From assembly GCA_938049385.1 (NCBI GenBank), contig CALIBQ010000004.1, positions 26,739 to 90,738 of the forward strand: a DNA stretch of 64,000 bases, in the 5' to 3' direction. Below the pieces are notes generated by a model. The model did not search any database. It was not told the origin of the DNA and worked only from the letters and a program-made list of their open reading frames with translations. The stretch comes from an uncultured Anaerolineae bacterium. GTDB lineage: Bacteria; Chloroflexota; Anaerolineae; JACIWP01. Positions 20,763 through 31,204 of the stretch are shown piece by piece (within the stretch, counting starts at the first letter, position 1; every line of letters begins with the position of its first letter). The translations under genes were made by a program, and so were the position numbers.

Positions 20763-20796
20763 CCCTGAACCTCCAGCCTGCCCCAGAGGTTCAGGG
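20763..20796 (-). terminator. Hairpin after the FHA gene, possible weak terminator
   Basis: An 11-bp perfect stem (20763-20773 with 20786-20796) and 12-nt loop directly after the FHA gene on its strand. Only a short T-run follows, so termination may be partial and let the CPBP gene be read. Confidence 0.45.
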
Positions 20797-20828
20797 CCCC
20801 AACGCCAGCATTGTGCTCAATCCATCTT

Positions 20829-21236
20829 TCAGCGCCAGAGCTGGAGCGCCAGCAGTACGCCGGCGAGATGAAGGATGGCTGTGCCGGCAAGCGCCGCGGT
20901 GCCAAATGCCCGATGGAGGGGACTGCTCCCGCCGGCGAACTCCTCGCCGGCCATCAGCACCTCGATCTCGCTCTCCCCCAGGGCAATGATATCCCCGTGC
21001 CGCAAGACCGTTGGCCCACTGACGCGCCGGCCGTTGACGCAGGTGCCGTTGGTGCTCCCCACATCCACCAAGATCCAATGCCAGCCCTGGCGCAGAATCT
21101 CACAGTGCCGGCGGGACACGCGCCAATCGCCCAACAGGGGGATGTCGTTGGCGCGTGAGCGTCCGATGGAAAAGCGGACGCGCTCACAATCTATGATACT
21201 GCCGGCTCCCGGTCCTCTGCGAATGCACAGCCGCAT
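20829..21236 (-). CDS. FHA-domain protein with C-terminal membrane helix
   Basis: A 135-residue protein. Residues 1-95 are a forkhead-associated domain, with the phosphothreonine-binding FSIGRSRANDI, VSRRHCEI and STNGTCVNG motifs. Residues 108-133 form a hydrophobic helix that would tether it to the membrane with the FHA domain in the cytoplasm. FHA domains bind phosphothreonine on partners of Ser/Thr kinases; no kinase gene is in the window. It has a clear promoter of its own. Confidence 0.88.
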   Translation of the reverse strand: MRLCIRRGPGAGSIIDCERVRFSIGRSRANDIPLLGDWRVSRRHCEILRQGWHWILVDVGSTNGTCVNGRRVSGPTVLRHGDIIALGESEIEVLMAGEEFAGGSSPLHRAFGTAALAGTAILHLAGVLLALQLWR

Positions 21237-21314
21237 CTTCTCCGCCCCTACATCCCGGTTCGTTATCCCATCCAGTCCCGCTTACAACCCATGTTGTACC
21301 GCCCATCCACCCCG

Positions 21315-21343
21315 ATTGTAACATCCGCATTACACCATGTCAA
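21315..21343 (-). promoter_or_regulatory. Predicted promoter of the FHA gene
   Basis: Minus-strand TTGACA (21343-21338, perfect) and TACAAT (21320-21315) are separated by 17 bp, about 70 bp before the FHA start. Confidence 0.65.
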
Positions 21344-21416
21344 TAGACACAATAGTACTATTCGAAGCAAGCCGAAGATTTTTAATGTAATCTTTCTTGC
21401 CGTCCTATTTCACCCC

Positions 21417-21446
21417 TTGACGGCGCCTGGAAAACCATGATATAGT
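21417..21446 (+). promoter_or_regulatory. Possible distal promoter of the Tad operon
   Basis: TTGACG (21417-21422) and TATAGT (21441-21446) with an 18-bp spacer, 260 bp before cpaB. The divergent gap 21237-21709 is AT-richer than its surroundings and holds only promoters as far as can be seen. Confidence 0.4.
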
Positions 21447-21550
21447 CTCCATAGGAGAACTTGACAATAAACTCCCACCACAAAGGGGGATTCCTGCACG
21501 CGCTGCCGAGATATAGGAAATAAGGACTACCTGAAACGGCATATTTTCAC

Positions 21551-21580
21551 TTGCCATTCTGTCCTATATCGTGTTACAAT
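21551..21580 (+). promoter_or_regulatory. Possible proximal promoter of the Tad operon
   Basis: TTGCCA (21551-21556) and TACAAT (21575-21580) with an 18-bp spacer. A TG one base before the -10 hexamer makes it an extended -10 element. Confidence 0.5.
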
Positions 21581-21709
21581 AATACGGGATAGGTGGGATA
21601 GATAAGGAAATCCCTGATAACACAGCATAACACTGCGCATCGCTATGCAGAATGCGGTCCAACTGTCCCACATCGCGCTGTGCTTGTACTGCGCCCGGAG
21701 GAGGCACGC

Positions 21710-22663
21710 ATGAAACGGGGAAGGTTCTTGATCCTGATAGGCATCATCCTCGGCCTAGTGACAACTGTCGCTGTCTTTCTGATCCTGCGCAGTCCGGAGA
21801 AGGAAGCCGCCGGCCCCACCGAAGTGCCCAAACAAAAGGTGCTTATCGCTGTCCAGAACATCGGCCAGGCCCAGCCGATTGACCCGGCCGCGGTCGAACT
21901 TCGCGAGATGGAGCAGAGCCAGGTGCCTCCTGACGCGGTCATGAGCACCGCCGATATCGTGGGCAAGCTGGCCGCCGTGGATATCGTCCAGGGGCAGATC
22001 ATCCGGCGCGATATGCTCACCGACAAAAGATCCATCGTGGAAAAAGGCATCAATGCCTCGTTCCTCATCCCGCCTGGCAAGGTGGCAGTGGCCTTCCCCA
22101 TTGATGAGCTGAGCAGTGTGGCCTATGCGCTGGAGCCTGGCGATACGGTGGACATGCTCATCACCTTCAATATGGTGAGCGTGGACCCCGAGACGCAGAT
22201 CAAACTCCCGCTTCCCAAGACCACGGAGGAAGGCCAGGTGAGCGAACCAATGGGAGAGCAAACCCCCCGCATGGTCACCCAGCTCACCCTGCAGGATATC
22301 ACTGTGTTGAAGGTAGGGCCATGGGGACAGGCGGCGGTGACGCCGGCCGCCACCCCCGAAGCCCAGCAACAGCAGGGCGCCTCCCAACAACAGCAGGCCG
22401 GCGAGCAGGTACAGCCGGCCGCCCCCACCATCATCACCCTGCTGGTCAGCCAGCAGGACGCGCTGGTGCTGAAATTCGCCCGCGAGGCCGGCGCCTCCAT
22501 TGACTTCGCCCTGCGCAGTAAGAACGACCATGAAATCGTGGAAACGGAGCCAGTAACCCTGGATTATATGATCCGCCGCTTCAATATCCGCCCGCCGGAA
22601 CACCTGCCCTTCGCCGTCGAACCGCTGGGGTTGGGCGTGGGCAGCGCGCCGGCGCGCAGATAG
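21710..22663 (+). CDS. cpaB: Flp pilus assembly protein CpaB/RcpC
   Basis: A 317-residue protein with an N-terminal membrane helix (residues 4-25) followed by a SAF-like domain (VLIAVQNIGQAQPIDPAAVELREME) and the RcpC/CpaB domain (VAFPIDELSSVAYALEPGDTVDM). It takes part in assembly of Tad/Flp-type pili, probably at the cell-envelope side. A Gln/Ala/Pro-rich insert lies near residues 215-245. The start at 21710 follows GGAGGAGG; a GTG 30 bp upstream has no ribosome-binding site. It heads the operon cpaB-cpaE-cpaF-tadB-tadC-comF. Confidence 0.88.
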   Translation: MKRGRFLILIGIILGLVTTVAVFLILRSPEKEAAGPTEVPKQKVLIAVQNIGQAQPIDPAAVELREMEQSQVPPDAVMSTADIVGKLAAVDIVQGQIIRRDMLTDKRSIVEKGINASFLIPPGKVAVAFPIDELSSVAYALEPGDTVDMLITFNMVSVDPETQIKLPLPKTTEEGQVSEPMGEQTPRMVTQLTLQDITVLKVGPWGQAAVTPAATPEAQQQQGASQQQQAGEQVQPAAPTIITLLVSQQDALVLKFAREAGASIDFALRSKNDHEIVETEPVTLDYMIRRFNIRPPEHLPFAVEPLGLGVGSAPARR

Positions 22664-22742
22664 GCGCGGTTGTATCTCCTCTGGGAGGCATGCACAGACA
22701 GAACCATTCACTACCACGTGGATATGGGATGGGTGAAGGAAC

Positions 22743-24038
22743 ATGACAGATGGCGAAGCCAGACGCATACGCGTCCTGATCGTGGATGATATCCCGGAGA
22801 CGCGCGAGAACCTGAAAAAACTGCTCTATTTCGAATCCGATATTGAGGTCATCGGCGCGGCCGCCAGCGGCGAAGAGGCGGTCTCCATGGCGCGTGAACT
22901 GACCCCCGACATTGTCCTCATGGACATCAATATGCCCGGCCTGGACGGCATCACCGCCAGCGAGATGATCACCCAGGAAATGCCGCAGGCCCAGATCATC
23001 ATGATGTCGGTACAGGGGGAGGCGGATTACCTGCGCCGTTCGATGCTCGCCGGCGCCCGAGAATTCCTCATCAAACCCTTTTCCACCGAAGAACTGGTAT
23101 CCTCCATCCGCCGGGTGTACGAGCTGGGGGCCGCCAAGCGCCAACTGCTCTCCCAGGCGGTGGCCGCTCCCACCGGGCCGCTGGGTATCCCCGCCGGCCC
23201 CATGCCGGCGCCCCAAAACCTGGGCAAGGTCATCGCTGTGTACGCGCCCAAGGGCGGCGTGGGATGCAGTACCATCGCCGTCAACCTGGCGGTGGCCTTT
23301 AAGTCCCTCCTCCCCGACAGCAAGGTGCTCCTCATGGACGCCAACATCCAGTTCGGCGGCGTAGACGTGCTGATGAACCTGCAGTCCCAGCGCACCATTG
23401 TGGACGTCGCCCAGAAGGTCACCGACCTGGACGCCGATTTCATCAACAGCGTGGTCACCAGCCACACCTCCGGCGTCAAGGTCCTCTTGGCCCCGCCGCG
23501 GCCCGAAATGGGAGACTTGGTCAGCGTCTCTCATATGGAAAAAATCCTGGCGGAGGTGAAGAAATACTTTGATGTCATCGTGGTAGACACCCGCAATGTC
23601 CTCCATGACATGGAGCTGACCATCCTGGATGGCTCTGACCGCATCCTGCTCATCACTACGCCGGATATCCCGGCCATCAAGAACGTCAAGCTCTTCTTCG
23701 ATGTCATCAGTGCCCTGGAATATCCCGAGGACAAGGTCCTGCTGGTGGTCAATCAGGCGGACCAGCGCAGTGCCATCCGCCCGGAGGATATCGAGCAAAG
23801 CCTGCGGCATCCCATCGCCGGCGCGATTCCCGACGACGAACGCCTGGCTTCCATCGCTGTCAACCAGGGGGTGCCGTTCGTCATGACCCACCGCAACAGC
23901 CCGCTGGCGCACGCGGTGCTTGAGCTGGCCCAACGCCTGGTGAACGAGCTTCAGCCGGCCGCCGCCCCCGCGCCGGCGCCGGCCGCCCCACCCCTCGGCA
24001 GTACCGGCCTGCTGGGCAAATTCTTCAAGCCATCCTGA
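22743..24038 (+). CDS. cpaE: CpaE/TadZ-like protein: receiver domain plus MinD-type ATPase
   Basis: A 431-residue fusion. Residues 1-125 form a response-regulator receiver with the acidic pair in VLIVDDIPET, the phosphorylatable Asp in VLMDINMPG and the Lys in IKPFSTEE, so it looks phosphorylation-competent. Residues 155-400 are a MinD/ParA-type ATPase with a deviant Walker A (KGGVGCST). CpaE/TadZ proteins place the Tad secretion machine in the cell. An Ala/Pro-rich spacer precedes the C-terminus. No cognate histidine kinase is in the window. Confidence 0.9.
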   Translation: MTDGEARRIRVLIVDDIPETRENLKKLLYFESDIEVIGAAASGEEAVSMARELTPDIVLMDINMPGLDGITASEMITQEMPQAQIIMMSVQGEADYLRRSMLAGAREFLIKPFSTEELVSSIRRVYELGAAKRQLLSQAVAAPTGPLGIPAGPMPAPQNLGKVIAVYAPKGGVGCSTIAVNLAVAFKSLLPDSKVLLMDANIQFGGVDVLMNLQSQRTIVDVAQKVTDLDADFINSVVTSHTSGVKVLLAPPRPEMGDLVSVSHMEKILAEVKKYFDVIVVDTRNVLHDMELTILDGSDRILLITTPDIPAIKNVKLFFDVISALEYPEDKVLLVVNQADQRSAIRPEDIEQSLRHPIAGAIPDDERLASIAVNQGVPFVMTHRNSPLAHAVLELAQRLVNELQPAAAPAPAPAAPPLGSTGLLGKFFKPS

Positions 24039-24056
24039 TGATGACAGAGGGAGCAT

Positions 24057-25439
24057 ATGTCCCTTCTCAAACGCATCGAACAGCAGTCGCAACAGCAGAA
24101 AGCGGAAAGCACCACCTCCAAGCTGGAAGAACTGCGCGTTAAGCGCCAGCCGGTGCCCACCGCACCGGAAGCCCGGCTGTCCGACATCAAATCGCGCATC
24201 CAGGAGCGGCTGGTGGCGGAGCTGGACCCGCGCGCTGATATCTTCTCCAACACTGAGGAAGTGAAGCAGACTATCGAGGAGCTGTTCCAGTCCATCCTGG
24301 AACAGGAGAACATCGTCCTGAGCCGTACGGAGCGCACGCGGCTCTTCGACCAGATCGTGGACGAAATCCTCGGCTACGGCCCGCTGGAGCCGCTCCTGGA
24401 AGACCCGACCATCACCGAAATCATGGTCAATGGACCCAAGCGGGTATACATCGAACGCAACGGCAAGATTCAGCGCACCAACATCGAGTTCGAGGACGAG
24501 GACCATCTGCGGCGCATCATTGACCGCATCGTGTCGCCCTTGGGCCGGCGCGTGGACGAAAGCTCCCCCATGGTCAACGCCCGCCTGCCCGACGGCTCAC
24601 GCGTCAACGCCGTCATCCCACCCATTTCACTCGTCGGGCCGGCGCTGACCATCCGTAAGTTCGCCAAGACCCCCCTCCAGGTGGAGGACCTCATCCGCTT
24701 CGGCTCCATCACGCCTGAGGCGGTGGAATTCCTGCGCGCCTGCATCCTGGCGCGTCTCAACATCATCATCTCCGGCGGCACCGGCTCCGGCAAAACCACC
24801 CTGCTGAATGTGCTCTCCGGCTTCATCCCCAATGATGAGCGCATCATCACCATTGAGGACGCCGCCGAGCTTCAACTGCGCCAGGAACATGTCGTCACGC
24901 TGGAGGCGCGTCCGCCCAACATCGAGGGCAAGGGACAAATCACCATTCGCGACTTGGTCATCAACAGCCTGCGCATGCGCCCCGACCGCATCATCGTGGG
25001 CGAGGTGCGCGGCGGCGAGGCGCTGGACATGCTCCAGGCCATGAACACGGGTCATGACGGCAGTCTGACGACCTGCCACTCCAACAGCCCGCGCGACACG
25101 CTGGCCCGCATCGAGACCATGTGTCTGATGGCCGGCATGGAGCTTCCCCTGCGCGCCATCCGCCAGCAAATCGCCTCCGCCATTGACCTCATCGTCCATC
25201 AGGAGCGCATGCGCGATGGCACACGCAAGGTCGTCAGCATCACCGAGGTGCAGGGCATGGAGGGTGACGTCATCGTCCTCTCCGACATCTTCACCTTCGA
25301 ACAAACGGGCATCGAGGATGGTAAAATCATCGGCCGGCTGAAGCCCACCGGCATCCGGCCGAAATTCATGGATCGTATTGAGGCCGCTGGCATCAAACTG
25401 CCGCCGGATATCTTCGGCGTCTCAGTGCGCTTCCGCTAG
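24057..25439 (+). CDS. cpaF: Tad/CpaF-type secretion ATPase
   Basis: A 460-residue hexameric secretion ATPase that powers Tad/Flp pilus assembly. The Walker A is [13 protein letters not shown], with the Asp/His-box region [27 protein letters not shown]. The N-terminal domain has the GPLEPLL...ITEIMVNGP signature of CpaF. The length is normal. It lies 18 bp after cpaE and 32 bp before tadB. Confidence 0.95.
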   Translation: MSLLKRIEQQSQQQKAESTTSKLEELRVKRQPVPTAPEARLSDIKSRIQERLVAELDPRADIFSNTEEVKQTIEELFQSILEQENIVLSRTERTRLFDQIVDEILGYGPLEPLLEDPTITEIMVNGPKRVYIERNGKIQRTNIEFEDEDHLRRIIDRIVSPLGRRVDESSPMVNARLPDGSRVNAVIPPISLVGPALTIRKFAKTPLQVEDLIRFGSITPEAVEFLRACILARLNIIISGGTGSGKTTLLNVLSGFIPNDERIITIEDAAELQLRQEHVVTLEARPPNIEGKGQITIRDLVINSLRMRPDRIIVGEVRGGEALDMLQAMNTGHDGSLTTCHSNSPRDTLARIETMCLMAGMELPLRAIRQQIASAIDLIVHQERMRDGTRKVVSITEVQGMEGDVIVLSDIFTFEQTGIEDGKIIGRLKPTGIRPKFMDRIEAAGIKLPPDIFGVSVRFR

Positions 25440-25471
25440 GCAGGCGGGCCAGCCGGCGCGGAGCAGGAACG

Positions 25472-26437
25472 ATGGACATGACGCTTTTGATTCCCATACT
25501 GGCAGGGCTGTCGGTAACCCTGATTGTGCTGGGCTTCGCCCTCGGCCGGCGCAGTGGGCCTTCCCTCGAGGAACGGCTCGACCGCTACGCCGTGCGCGAG
25601 GTCGAGCTGATGGAACAGCGCAAGAAGGGCAAGCTCACCGAGGAGGACAGCAGTATCGCCGGCCGGCTCAACCGCGTCATCGTCAAAAAAGAGTCGGCCG
25701 ACAAGATCGCCGCGGAGCTGGCGCGCGCCGACCTGAAGCTGAAGGTCTCCGAATACATCCTCCTCAATATCGCCAGCATCATCTTCTTTGCCCTGCTGGG
25801 CCAGCTTATCTTCCGCTCCCCGCTTCTGGCGCTGGCATCGGGGGTGTTCGGGTATTTCGCACCGCGGCTTTATGTAAAGCGCCGGCAATCCCAACGCCTG
25901 AACGCCTTCAACGACCAGCTTGGCGATGCCATTAACCTGCTGGCGAACTCTCTGCGCTCGGGCTACAGCTTGCTCCAGTCACTGGAGACCGTTTCCAAGG
26001 AAATGTCGCCGCCCCTCGCCACCGAATTCGCCCGCGTTGTCCAGGAAGTGGGGTTGGGCCTTTCGGTCGAACAGGCGCTGGCCAACATGCTCCGCCGTGT
26101 CCGCAGTGATGACCTCGACATGATGGTTACCGCCATCAATGTTCAGCACGAGGTCGGAGGAAACCTGGCGGAAATTCTGGAAACTATCAGCTTCACCATT
26201 CGCGAGCGGGTGCGCATCAAGGGCGAAATACGCGTGTTGACGGCCCAGCAGATGCTGACCGCCTACATCATCAGCTTTCTGCCGGTGGGTCTGGGGTTGA
26301 TCCTGTACGCCATCAACCACGAGTACATCGGCCTGCTCTTCAGTGAGCCGTGCGGGTGGATTATGGTGGTGGTCGGCGTTATCATTATCTCTGCCGGCTA
26401 CCTCGTCATCCGCAAAATCGTGGCCATTGAAGTGTAG
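25472..26437 (+). CDS. tadB: Tad pilus inner-membrane platform protein TadB
   Basis: A 321-residue type II secretion F-domain protein. Membrane helices are visible at the N-terminus, near residue 90-120 and in the C-terminal third, with the cytoplasmic F domain (LGDAINLLANSLRSGYSLLQSLETV) between. It forms the platform for pilus assembly together with TadC and the CpaF ATPase. Confidence 0.92.
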   Translation: MDMTLLIPILAGLSVTLIVLGFALGRRSGPSLEERLDRYAVREVELMEQRKKGKLTEEDSSIAGRLNRVIVKKESADKIAAELARADLKLKVSEYILLNIASIIFFALLGQLIFRSPLLALASGVFGYFAPRLYVKRRQSQRLNAFNDQLGDAINLLANSLRSGYSLLQSLETVSKEMSPPLATEFARVVQEVGLGLSVEQALANMLRRVRSDDLDMMVTAINVQHEVGGNLAEILETISFTIRERVRIKGEIRVLTAQQMLTAYIISFLPVGLGLILYAINHEYIGLLFSEPCGWIMVVVGVIIISAGYLVIRKIVAIEV

Positions 26438-26455
26438 GTCAGAGGAGGATATGTC

Positions 26456-27388
26456 ATGGCAGGGCTGTTGCCGCTCATCATCGCCATGGCCATCGGATTG
26501 AGCATTGTGCTCATCTTCATCGGCATCGCTATGCCGCGGCCGGCGGACCAGATTCAGGAGCGCTTGGTGGAGTACGGCGGCCGGCCGCTCACCCTGGAGG
26601 AAATCGAGCTTTCCCAGCCCTTCTCGGAGCGCATCATTAAGCCGCTGATACGCGGCATGGCCAACCTCGTACTGCGCCTGGCGCCATCGCGCAACGTGGA
26701 AGTGCTTCAGCGCAAGCTGGAGATGGCCGGCCGGCCCAACAACTGGTCGCCGGCGGAATTCATGGGCGTGCGCGCCCTGGCCGGCGTCCTGCTCGGCGTC
26801 ATGGGCTTCATGCTGATGACGTTAGCCAAGGCGGATATCGGGCCCAAGATGATGATCGGCCTGGCCATGGCCGGCCTCGGCTATTACCTCCCCACCGCCT
26901 GGCTGGGAAGCAGGATCAAACAGCGCCAGCAGAGCATCATCAAGGCCCTGCCCGATGCCTTGGACCTGCTGACCATCAGCGTGGAGGCCGGCCTCGGTTT
27001 CGACGCCGCGCTGGCCAAGGTTACCGAGAAGTGGGACAATGAGCTGACCCGCGAGTTCATGCGCGTCATCGCCGAAATGCGCGTCGGCAAAAAGCGCCGC
27101 GATGCCCTGCGAGATATGGCGGCACGCGTTGACGTGCCGGACGTCACCACCTTCGTGGCGGCTATCGTGCAGGCGGAGCAGTTGGGCGTCAGCATTGCCA
27201 AGGTCCTGCGCATCCAGTCGGAACAGATGCGCATCAAGCGCCGCCAGCGCGCCGAGGAGCTGGCCCGCAAAGCGCCGCTCAAGATGATGTTCCCGCTGGT
27301 ATTCCTCATCTTTCCGGCCATCTGGATCGTGCTGATGGGGCCGGCCATTCTCATCGTCAAGAACTCCGGCGTCATCGGCAACCTGTGA
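26456..27388 (+). CDS. tadC: Tad pilus inner-membrane platform protein TadC
   Basis: A 310-residue paralogue of TadB with the F domain LPDALDLLTISVEAGLGFDAALAKV and the C-terminal KAPLKMMFPLVFLIFPAIW membrane motif typical of TadC. The start follows AGAGGAGG. It is the last Tad gene here; no pilin, prepilin peptidase or secretin gene lies in the window. Confidence 0.92.
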   Translation: MAGLLPLIIAMAIGLSIVLIFIGIAMPRPADQIQERLVEYGGRPLTLEEIELSQPFSERIIKPLIRGMANLVLRLAPSRNVEVLQRKLEMAGRPNNWSPAEFMGVRALAGVLLGVMGFMLMTLAKADIGPKMMIGLAMAGLGYYLPTAWLGSRIKQRQQSIIKALPDALDLLTISVEAGLGFDAALAKVTEKWDNELTREFMRVIAEMRVGKKRRDALRDMAARVDVPDVTTFVAAIVQAEQLGVSIAKVLRIQSEQMRIKRRQRAEELARKAPLKMMFPLVFLIFPAIWIVLMGPAILIVKNSGVIGNL

Positions 27389-27407
27389 CGCCGGCGGAGC
27401 GGTTTCC

Positions 27408-28181
27408 TTGGACGAAATGGATCAGCCCAACAGGCCTGCCCACCATCTCTTCTCCAGCGTGCGGCAGGCCCTGCTGGACTGGCTCTTCCCCATCCACTGC
27501 GTGGGCTGTCGTGCCCCTGGCGCCGCCATCTGCCCGGCCTGCGCGGCGACCATCCGCTACCCTACCCAGGGGTTCTGCTCCTCCTGCGGCCGGCCGGCGG
27601 CCCTATCCCGTCCTGGAGAAATCTGCCGCCGCTGTCTCGCTGGTTTGCCGGCGCTGGATGCGAATTATGCCGCCGCCTTCGCCGCCGGCGTCCTGCGCCA
27701 GGCCATCCATCAGTTCAAATACGCCGGCCAATCCCATCTGGCCGGCCCGCTGACCGACATCCTGCTGGCCTGGTGGCGCGCATTCGCCTTCCCCGTCGAC
27801 CTGGTCATCCCCGTCCCGCTCCATCCCCTTCGGGAGCGCGAGCGCGGCTACAATCAGGCGCTTTTGCTGTCGCGCCGCTTCAGCGCCGGCGCCGGCCTGC
27901 CCCACAGCGCACACGCGCTTCAGCGTCACCGTCCCACCCGTCCGCAGGTCGGGCTGAACGCCCACCAGCGGCGCGAGAATGTCGCCGGCGCCTTCTCCTG
28001 CGTCGCACCTGACCTTGTGGCCGGCAAACGCATCCTGCTGATAGACGACGTGACTACCACCGGCGCGACCCTTTGCGCCGCGGCCGATGCACTGCGGCAG
28101 GCCGGCGCGCATGCCGTCACCGCCCTCACCATCGCCCGCCCAATGCCTGGGTTGACAAACTCCGAGTTTCATGGTATATAG
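27408..28181 (+). CDS. comF: ComF-family phosphoribosyltransferase-like protein
   Basis: A 257-residue ComF-type protein: N-terminal zinc ribbon with CVGCRAPGAAICPAC and CSSCGRP...CRRC cysteine pairs, and a C-terminal PRTase domain with the PRPP-binding motif ILLIDDVTTTGATL. ComF is needed for DNA uptake in naturally competent bacteria. The start is a TTG at 27408 with a GGAG site; an ATG three codons later is the alternative. It lies 20 bp after tadC, linking the pilus operon to DNA uptake. The 3' end contains the argG promoter. Confidence 0.88.
   Translation: MDEMDQPNRPAHHLFSSVRQALLDWLFPIHCVGCRAPGAAICPACAATIRYPTQGFCSSCGRPAALSRPGEICRRCLAGLPALDANYAAAFAAGVLRQAIHQFKYAGQSHLAGPLTDILLAWWRAFAFPVDLVIPVPLHPLRERERGYNQALLLSRRFSAGAGLPHSAHALQRHRPTRPQVGLNAHQRRENVAGAFSCVAPDLVAGKRILLIDDVTTTGATLCAAADALRQAGAHAVTALTIARPMPGLTNSEFHGI
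28152..28180 (+). promoter_or_regulatory. Strong promoter of argGH inside the end of comF
   Basis: TTGACA (28152-28157, perfect) and TATATA (28175-28180) with a 17-bp spacer. A start near 28187 gives a leader of about 228 nt before argG. No promoter is visible between the leader terminator and argG. Confidence 0.75.
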
Positions 28182-28239
28182 CATGTTGGACGGGGACGTC
28201 TGGCCTCAGAGTCGAGCAATCATTCCTCTGGAGTTTGGT

Positions 28240-28305
28240 ATGCAGTTGTGTTTTACCCGCGCGCGACGAAACCGATTTCGCCGGCCAGACCACCCGTCTG
28301 GGTAA
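28240..28305 (+). CDS. Arginine-rich leader peptide of the argGH attenuator (21 codons)
   Basis: ATG at 28240 is preceded by GGAG (28230-28233) at an ideal 6-nt distance. The peptide reads MQLCFTRARRNRFRRPDHPSG and stops at TAA 28303-28305. Six of residues 7-15 are arginine (codons CGC, CGA, CGA, CGA, CGC, CGG between 28258 and 28284). Reading through them depends on charged arginyl-tRNA, the hallmark of ribosome-mediated attenuation. The peptide itself probably has no function. It lies between the argGH promoter and an intrinsic terminator. Confidence 0.75.
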   Translation: MQLCFTRARRNRFRRPDHPSG

Positions 28306-28356
28306 ATCGCGCGCGAGCATATCGTACGGCGCAGTGCCCCTCACCCAGCACGGGTG
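28285..28356 (+). promoter_or_regulatory. Attenuator: alternative antiterminator pairing in the argG leader
   Basis: Segment 28291-28303 can pair with 28343-28356 over 13 bp with a single bulged C (28349). This would destroy the terminator at 28337-28361. A competing hairpin (28285-28290 with 28296-28301) and a 9-bp pairing of the Arg-codon region (28258-28266) with 28307-28315 are also possible. A ribosome at the leader stop codon would cover 28291-28303, while one stalled on the Arg codons would leave it free. Confidence 0.68.
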
Positions 28357-28369
28357 AGGGGTTTTATTT
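28337..28369 (+). terminator. Intrinsic terminator 45 bp before argG
   Basis: A perfect 10-bp G/C-rich stem (28337-28346 with 28352-28361), 5-nt loop and a TTTTATTTT run. It lies inside the argG leader and can also end the comF transcript. Confidence 0.85.
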
Positions 28370-28414
28370 TACCCACCGTTCAGAATCCGGTAGGAAGGAG
28401 GCTCAGCATTACGT

Positions 28415-29677
<1,263 letters not shown>

Positions 29678-29697
29678 CGCTTTCAGGAGATACCACC

Positions 29698-31092
29698 ATG
29701 AGCAAAATGTGGGGAGGACGATTCCGCGGCGCGCTGGACCCGCTGATGGCACGCCTGAACCGCTCCGTGGACTTCGACCGCCGGCTGTGGCACGCCGACA
29801 TCCGCGGCAGTCAAGCCTATGCCCAGGCTCTGGCAAAGGCCGGCATCATTACCCCGGATGAGGCGCGCCTGCTGGAGGAAGGGCTTGAGAAGGTGCGGCA
29901 GGAGTTCGACGCCGGCCAGTTCCAGTTCCTGGACTCCGACGAGGATATCCATACCGCCGTGGAGCGCCGGCTCAAGGAACTCATCGGCGACACCGCCGGC
30001 AAACTGCACACCGGCCGGAGCCGCAATGACCAGGTCGCCACCGATATGCGCCTCTTCGTGCTGGATGCCGCGGTGGAGCTCGATTCTGCGCTGGCCGGCC
30101 TGCAGGCCGCGCTCGTCGAACGGGCAGAGGAAGCCCTCGATATCATCATGCCGGGTTACACCCATCTCCAGCGCGCCCAGCCGGTCACCCTCGCCCACTG
30201 GCTCCTGGCCTACTTCTGGATGTTCGAACGCGACCATGAGCGCTTAATGGACCTGCGCCGGCGCACCGCCGTCCTGCCCTTAGGGAGCGGTGCGCTGGCC
30301 GGCCATCCCTTCGGCATTGACCGCCAGTACCTGGCCGAACTGCTGGGATTCGACGCCGTCGCCCCCAACAGCATGGACGCCGTGGCGGACAGAGATTTCG
30401 CCGCCGAACTGCTCTTCTGGGGGGCAATGACGCAGGTACATATGAGCCGGCTGGCCGAGGACCTCATCATCTGGTGCACGGCAGAATTCGGCTTCGTGCG
30501 CCTGAGCGACGCCTATTCCACCGGCTCCAGCCTCATGCCGCAGAAGCGCAATCCCGATTCGCTGGAGCTGATACGCGGCAAGAGCGGGCGCGTCCTTGGT
30601 AACCTCACGGCGCTCCTGACCGTGCTCAAGGGACTGCCGATGACCTACAACAAGGACATGCAGGAGGACAAGGAACCGCTTTTTGATACGATTGACACGG
30701 TGCGCGACTGCCTTCGGCTGGCCGCCGGCGTGGTGCGCACCATGACCTTTGACGCGGACGCCATGCGGCGCGCCTGCGGTGAGGAACTGCTGGCGACCGA
30801 CCTGGCTGACTACCTGGTGCGCAAAGGGGTGCCCTTCCGCACCGCCCATGAGCTGGTCGGGCGGGCGGTGCAGAGGGCGGAGGAGCTGGGAGTTACCCTG
30901 CGCCGGCTTCCCCTCCACGAGTACCGGGCGATCTCGCCGGCCTTCGAGGCCGACCTGTACGACGCGCTCTCGCTGGAAGCCAGCGTCGCGGCGCGGAATA
31001 CGGAGGGTGGCACGGCGTCGGAAGCGGTGCGCCGGCAGTTGGAGGAAGCGCGCCGCCGGCTGGCCGGCCGCGCCGGCCCAACGACATGGTGA
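29698..31092 (+). CDS. argH: Argininosuccinate lyase
   Basis: A 464-residue enzyme of the fumarase/aspartase superfamily that splits argininosuccinate into arginine and fumarate. It starts KMWGGRFRG, contains HTGRSRNDQVATD, the HLQRAQPV loop and the catalytic serine loop GSSLMPQKRNPDSLE, and ends with a C-terminal helical domain. It completes the arginine pathway with argG. The tail after residue 450 is Arg/Ala-rich. Two G-rich repeats follow and may weaken transcription downstream. Confidence 0.97.
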   Translation: MSKMWGGRFRGALDPLMARLNRSVDFDRRLWHADIRGSQAYAQALAKAGIITPDEARLLEEGLEKVRQEFDAGQFQFLDSDEDIHTAVERRLKELIGDTAGKLHTGRSRNDQVATDMRLFVLDAAVELDSALAGLQAALVERAEEALDIIMPGYTHLQRAQPVTLAHWLLAYFWMFERDHERLMDLRRRTAVLPLGSGALAGHPFGIDRQYLAELLGFDAVAPNSMDAVADRDFAAELLFWGAMTQVHMSRLAEDLIIWCTAEFGFVRLSDAYSTGSSLMPQKRNPDSLELIRGKSGRVLGNLTALLTVLKGLPMTYNKDMQEDKEPLFDTIDTVRDCLRLAAGVVRTMTFDADAMRRACGEELLATDLADYLVRKGVPFRTAHELVGRAVQRAEELGVTLRRLPLHEYRAISPAFEADLYDALSLEASVAARNTEGGTASEAVRRQLEEARRRLAGRAGPTTW

Positions 31093-31110
31093 CGGTCACT
31101 TGGACCCAGT

Positions 31111-31186
31111 CCCCCTCCCTGCTTGCGGGGAGGGGCTAGGGGTGAGGCTTCCCCTCCCTGCCTGCGGGGAGGGGGTAGGGGTGGGG
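31111..31186. repeat. Two tandem 37-bp GC-rich hairpin repeats
   Basis: Units at 31111-31147 and 31150-31186 each read C-rich, TGC, G-rich, then AGGGGTGAGG or AGGGGTGGGG; each can form a hairpin (CCCCTCCC with GGGGAGGGG). They are related to the units at 579-664. They could act as the end of the argGH transcript. Confidence 0.6.
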
Positions 31187-31204
31187 CATCCCTCCGCCGG
31201 AGAG

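Noticed and set aside
22581..24506. 641-codon minus-strand frame opposite the cpaE/cpaF region
   Set aside because: It is a shadow of well-recognised pilus genes; composition is His/Asp/Gly/Leu-rich as expected for an antisense frame.
28182..28414. T-box riboswitch for argG
   Set aside because: No T-box sequence (AGGGUGGNACCGCG-like) and no specifier-loop layout; the Arg-rich peptide explains the leader better.
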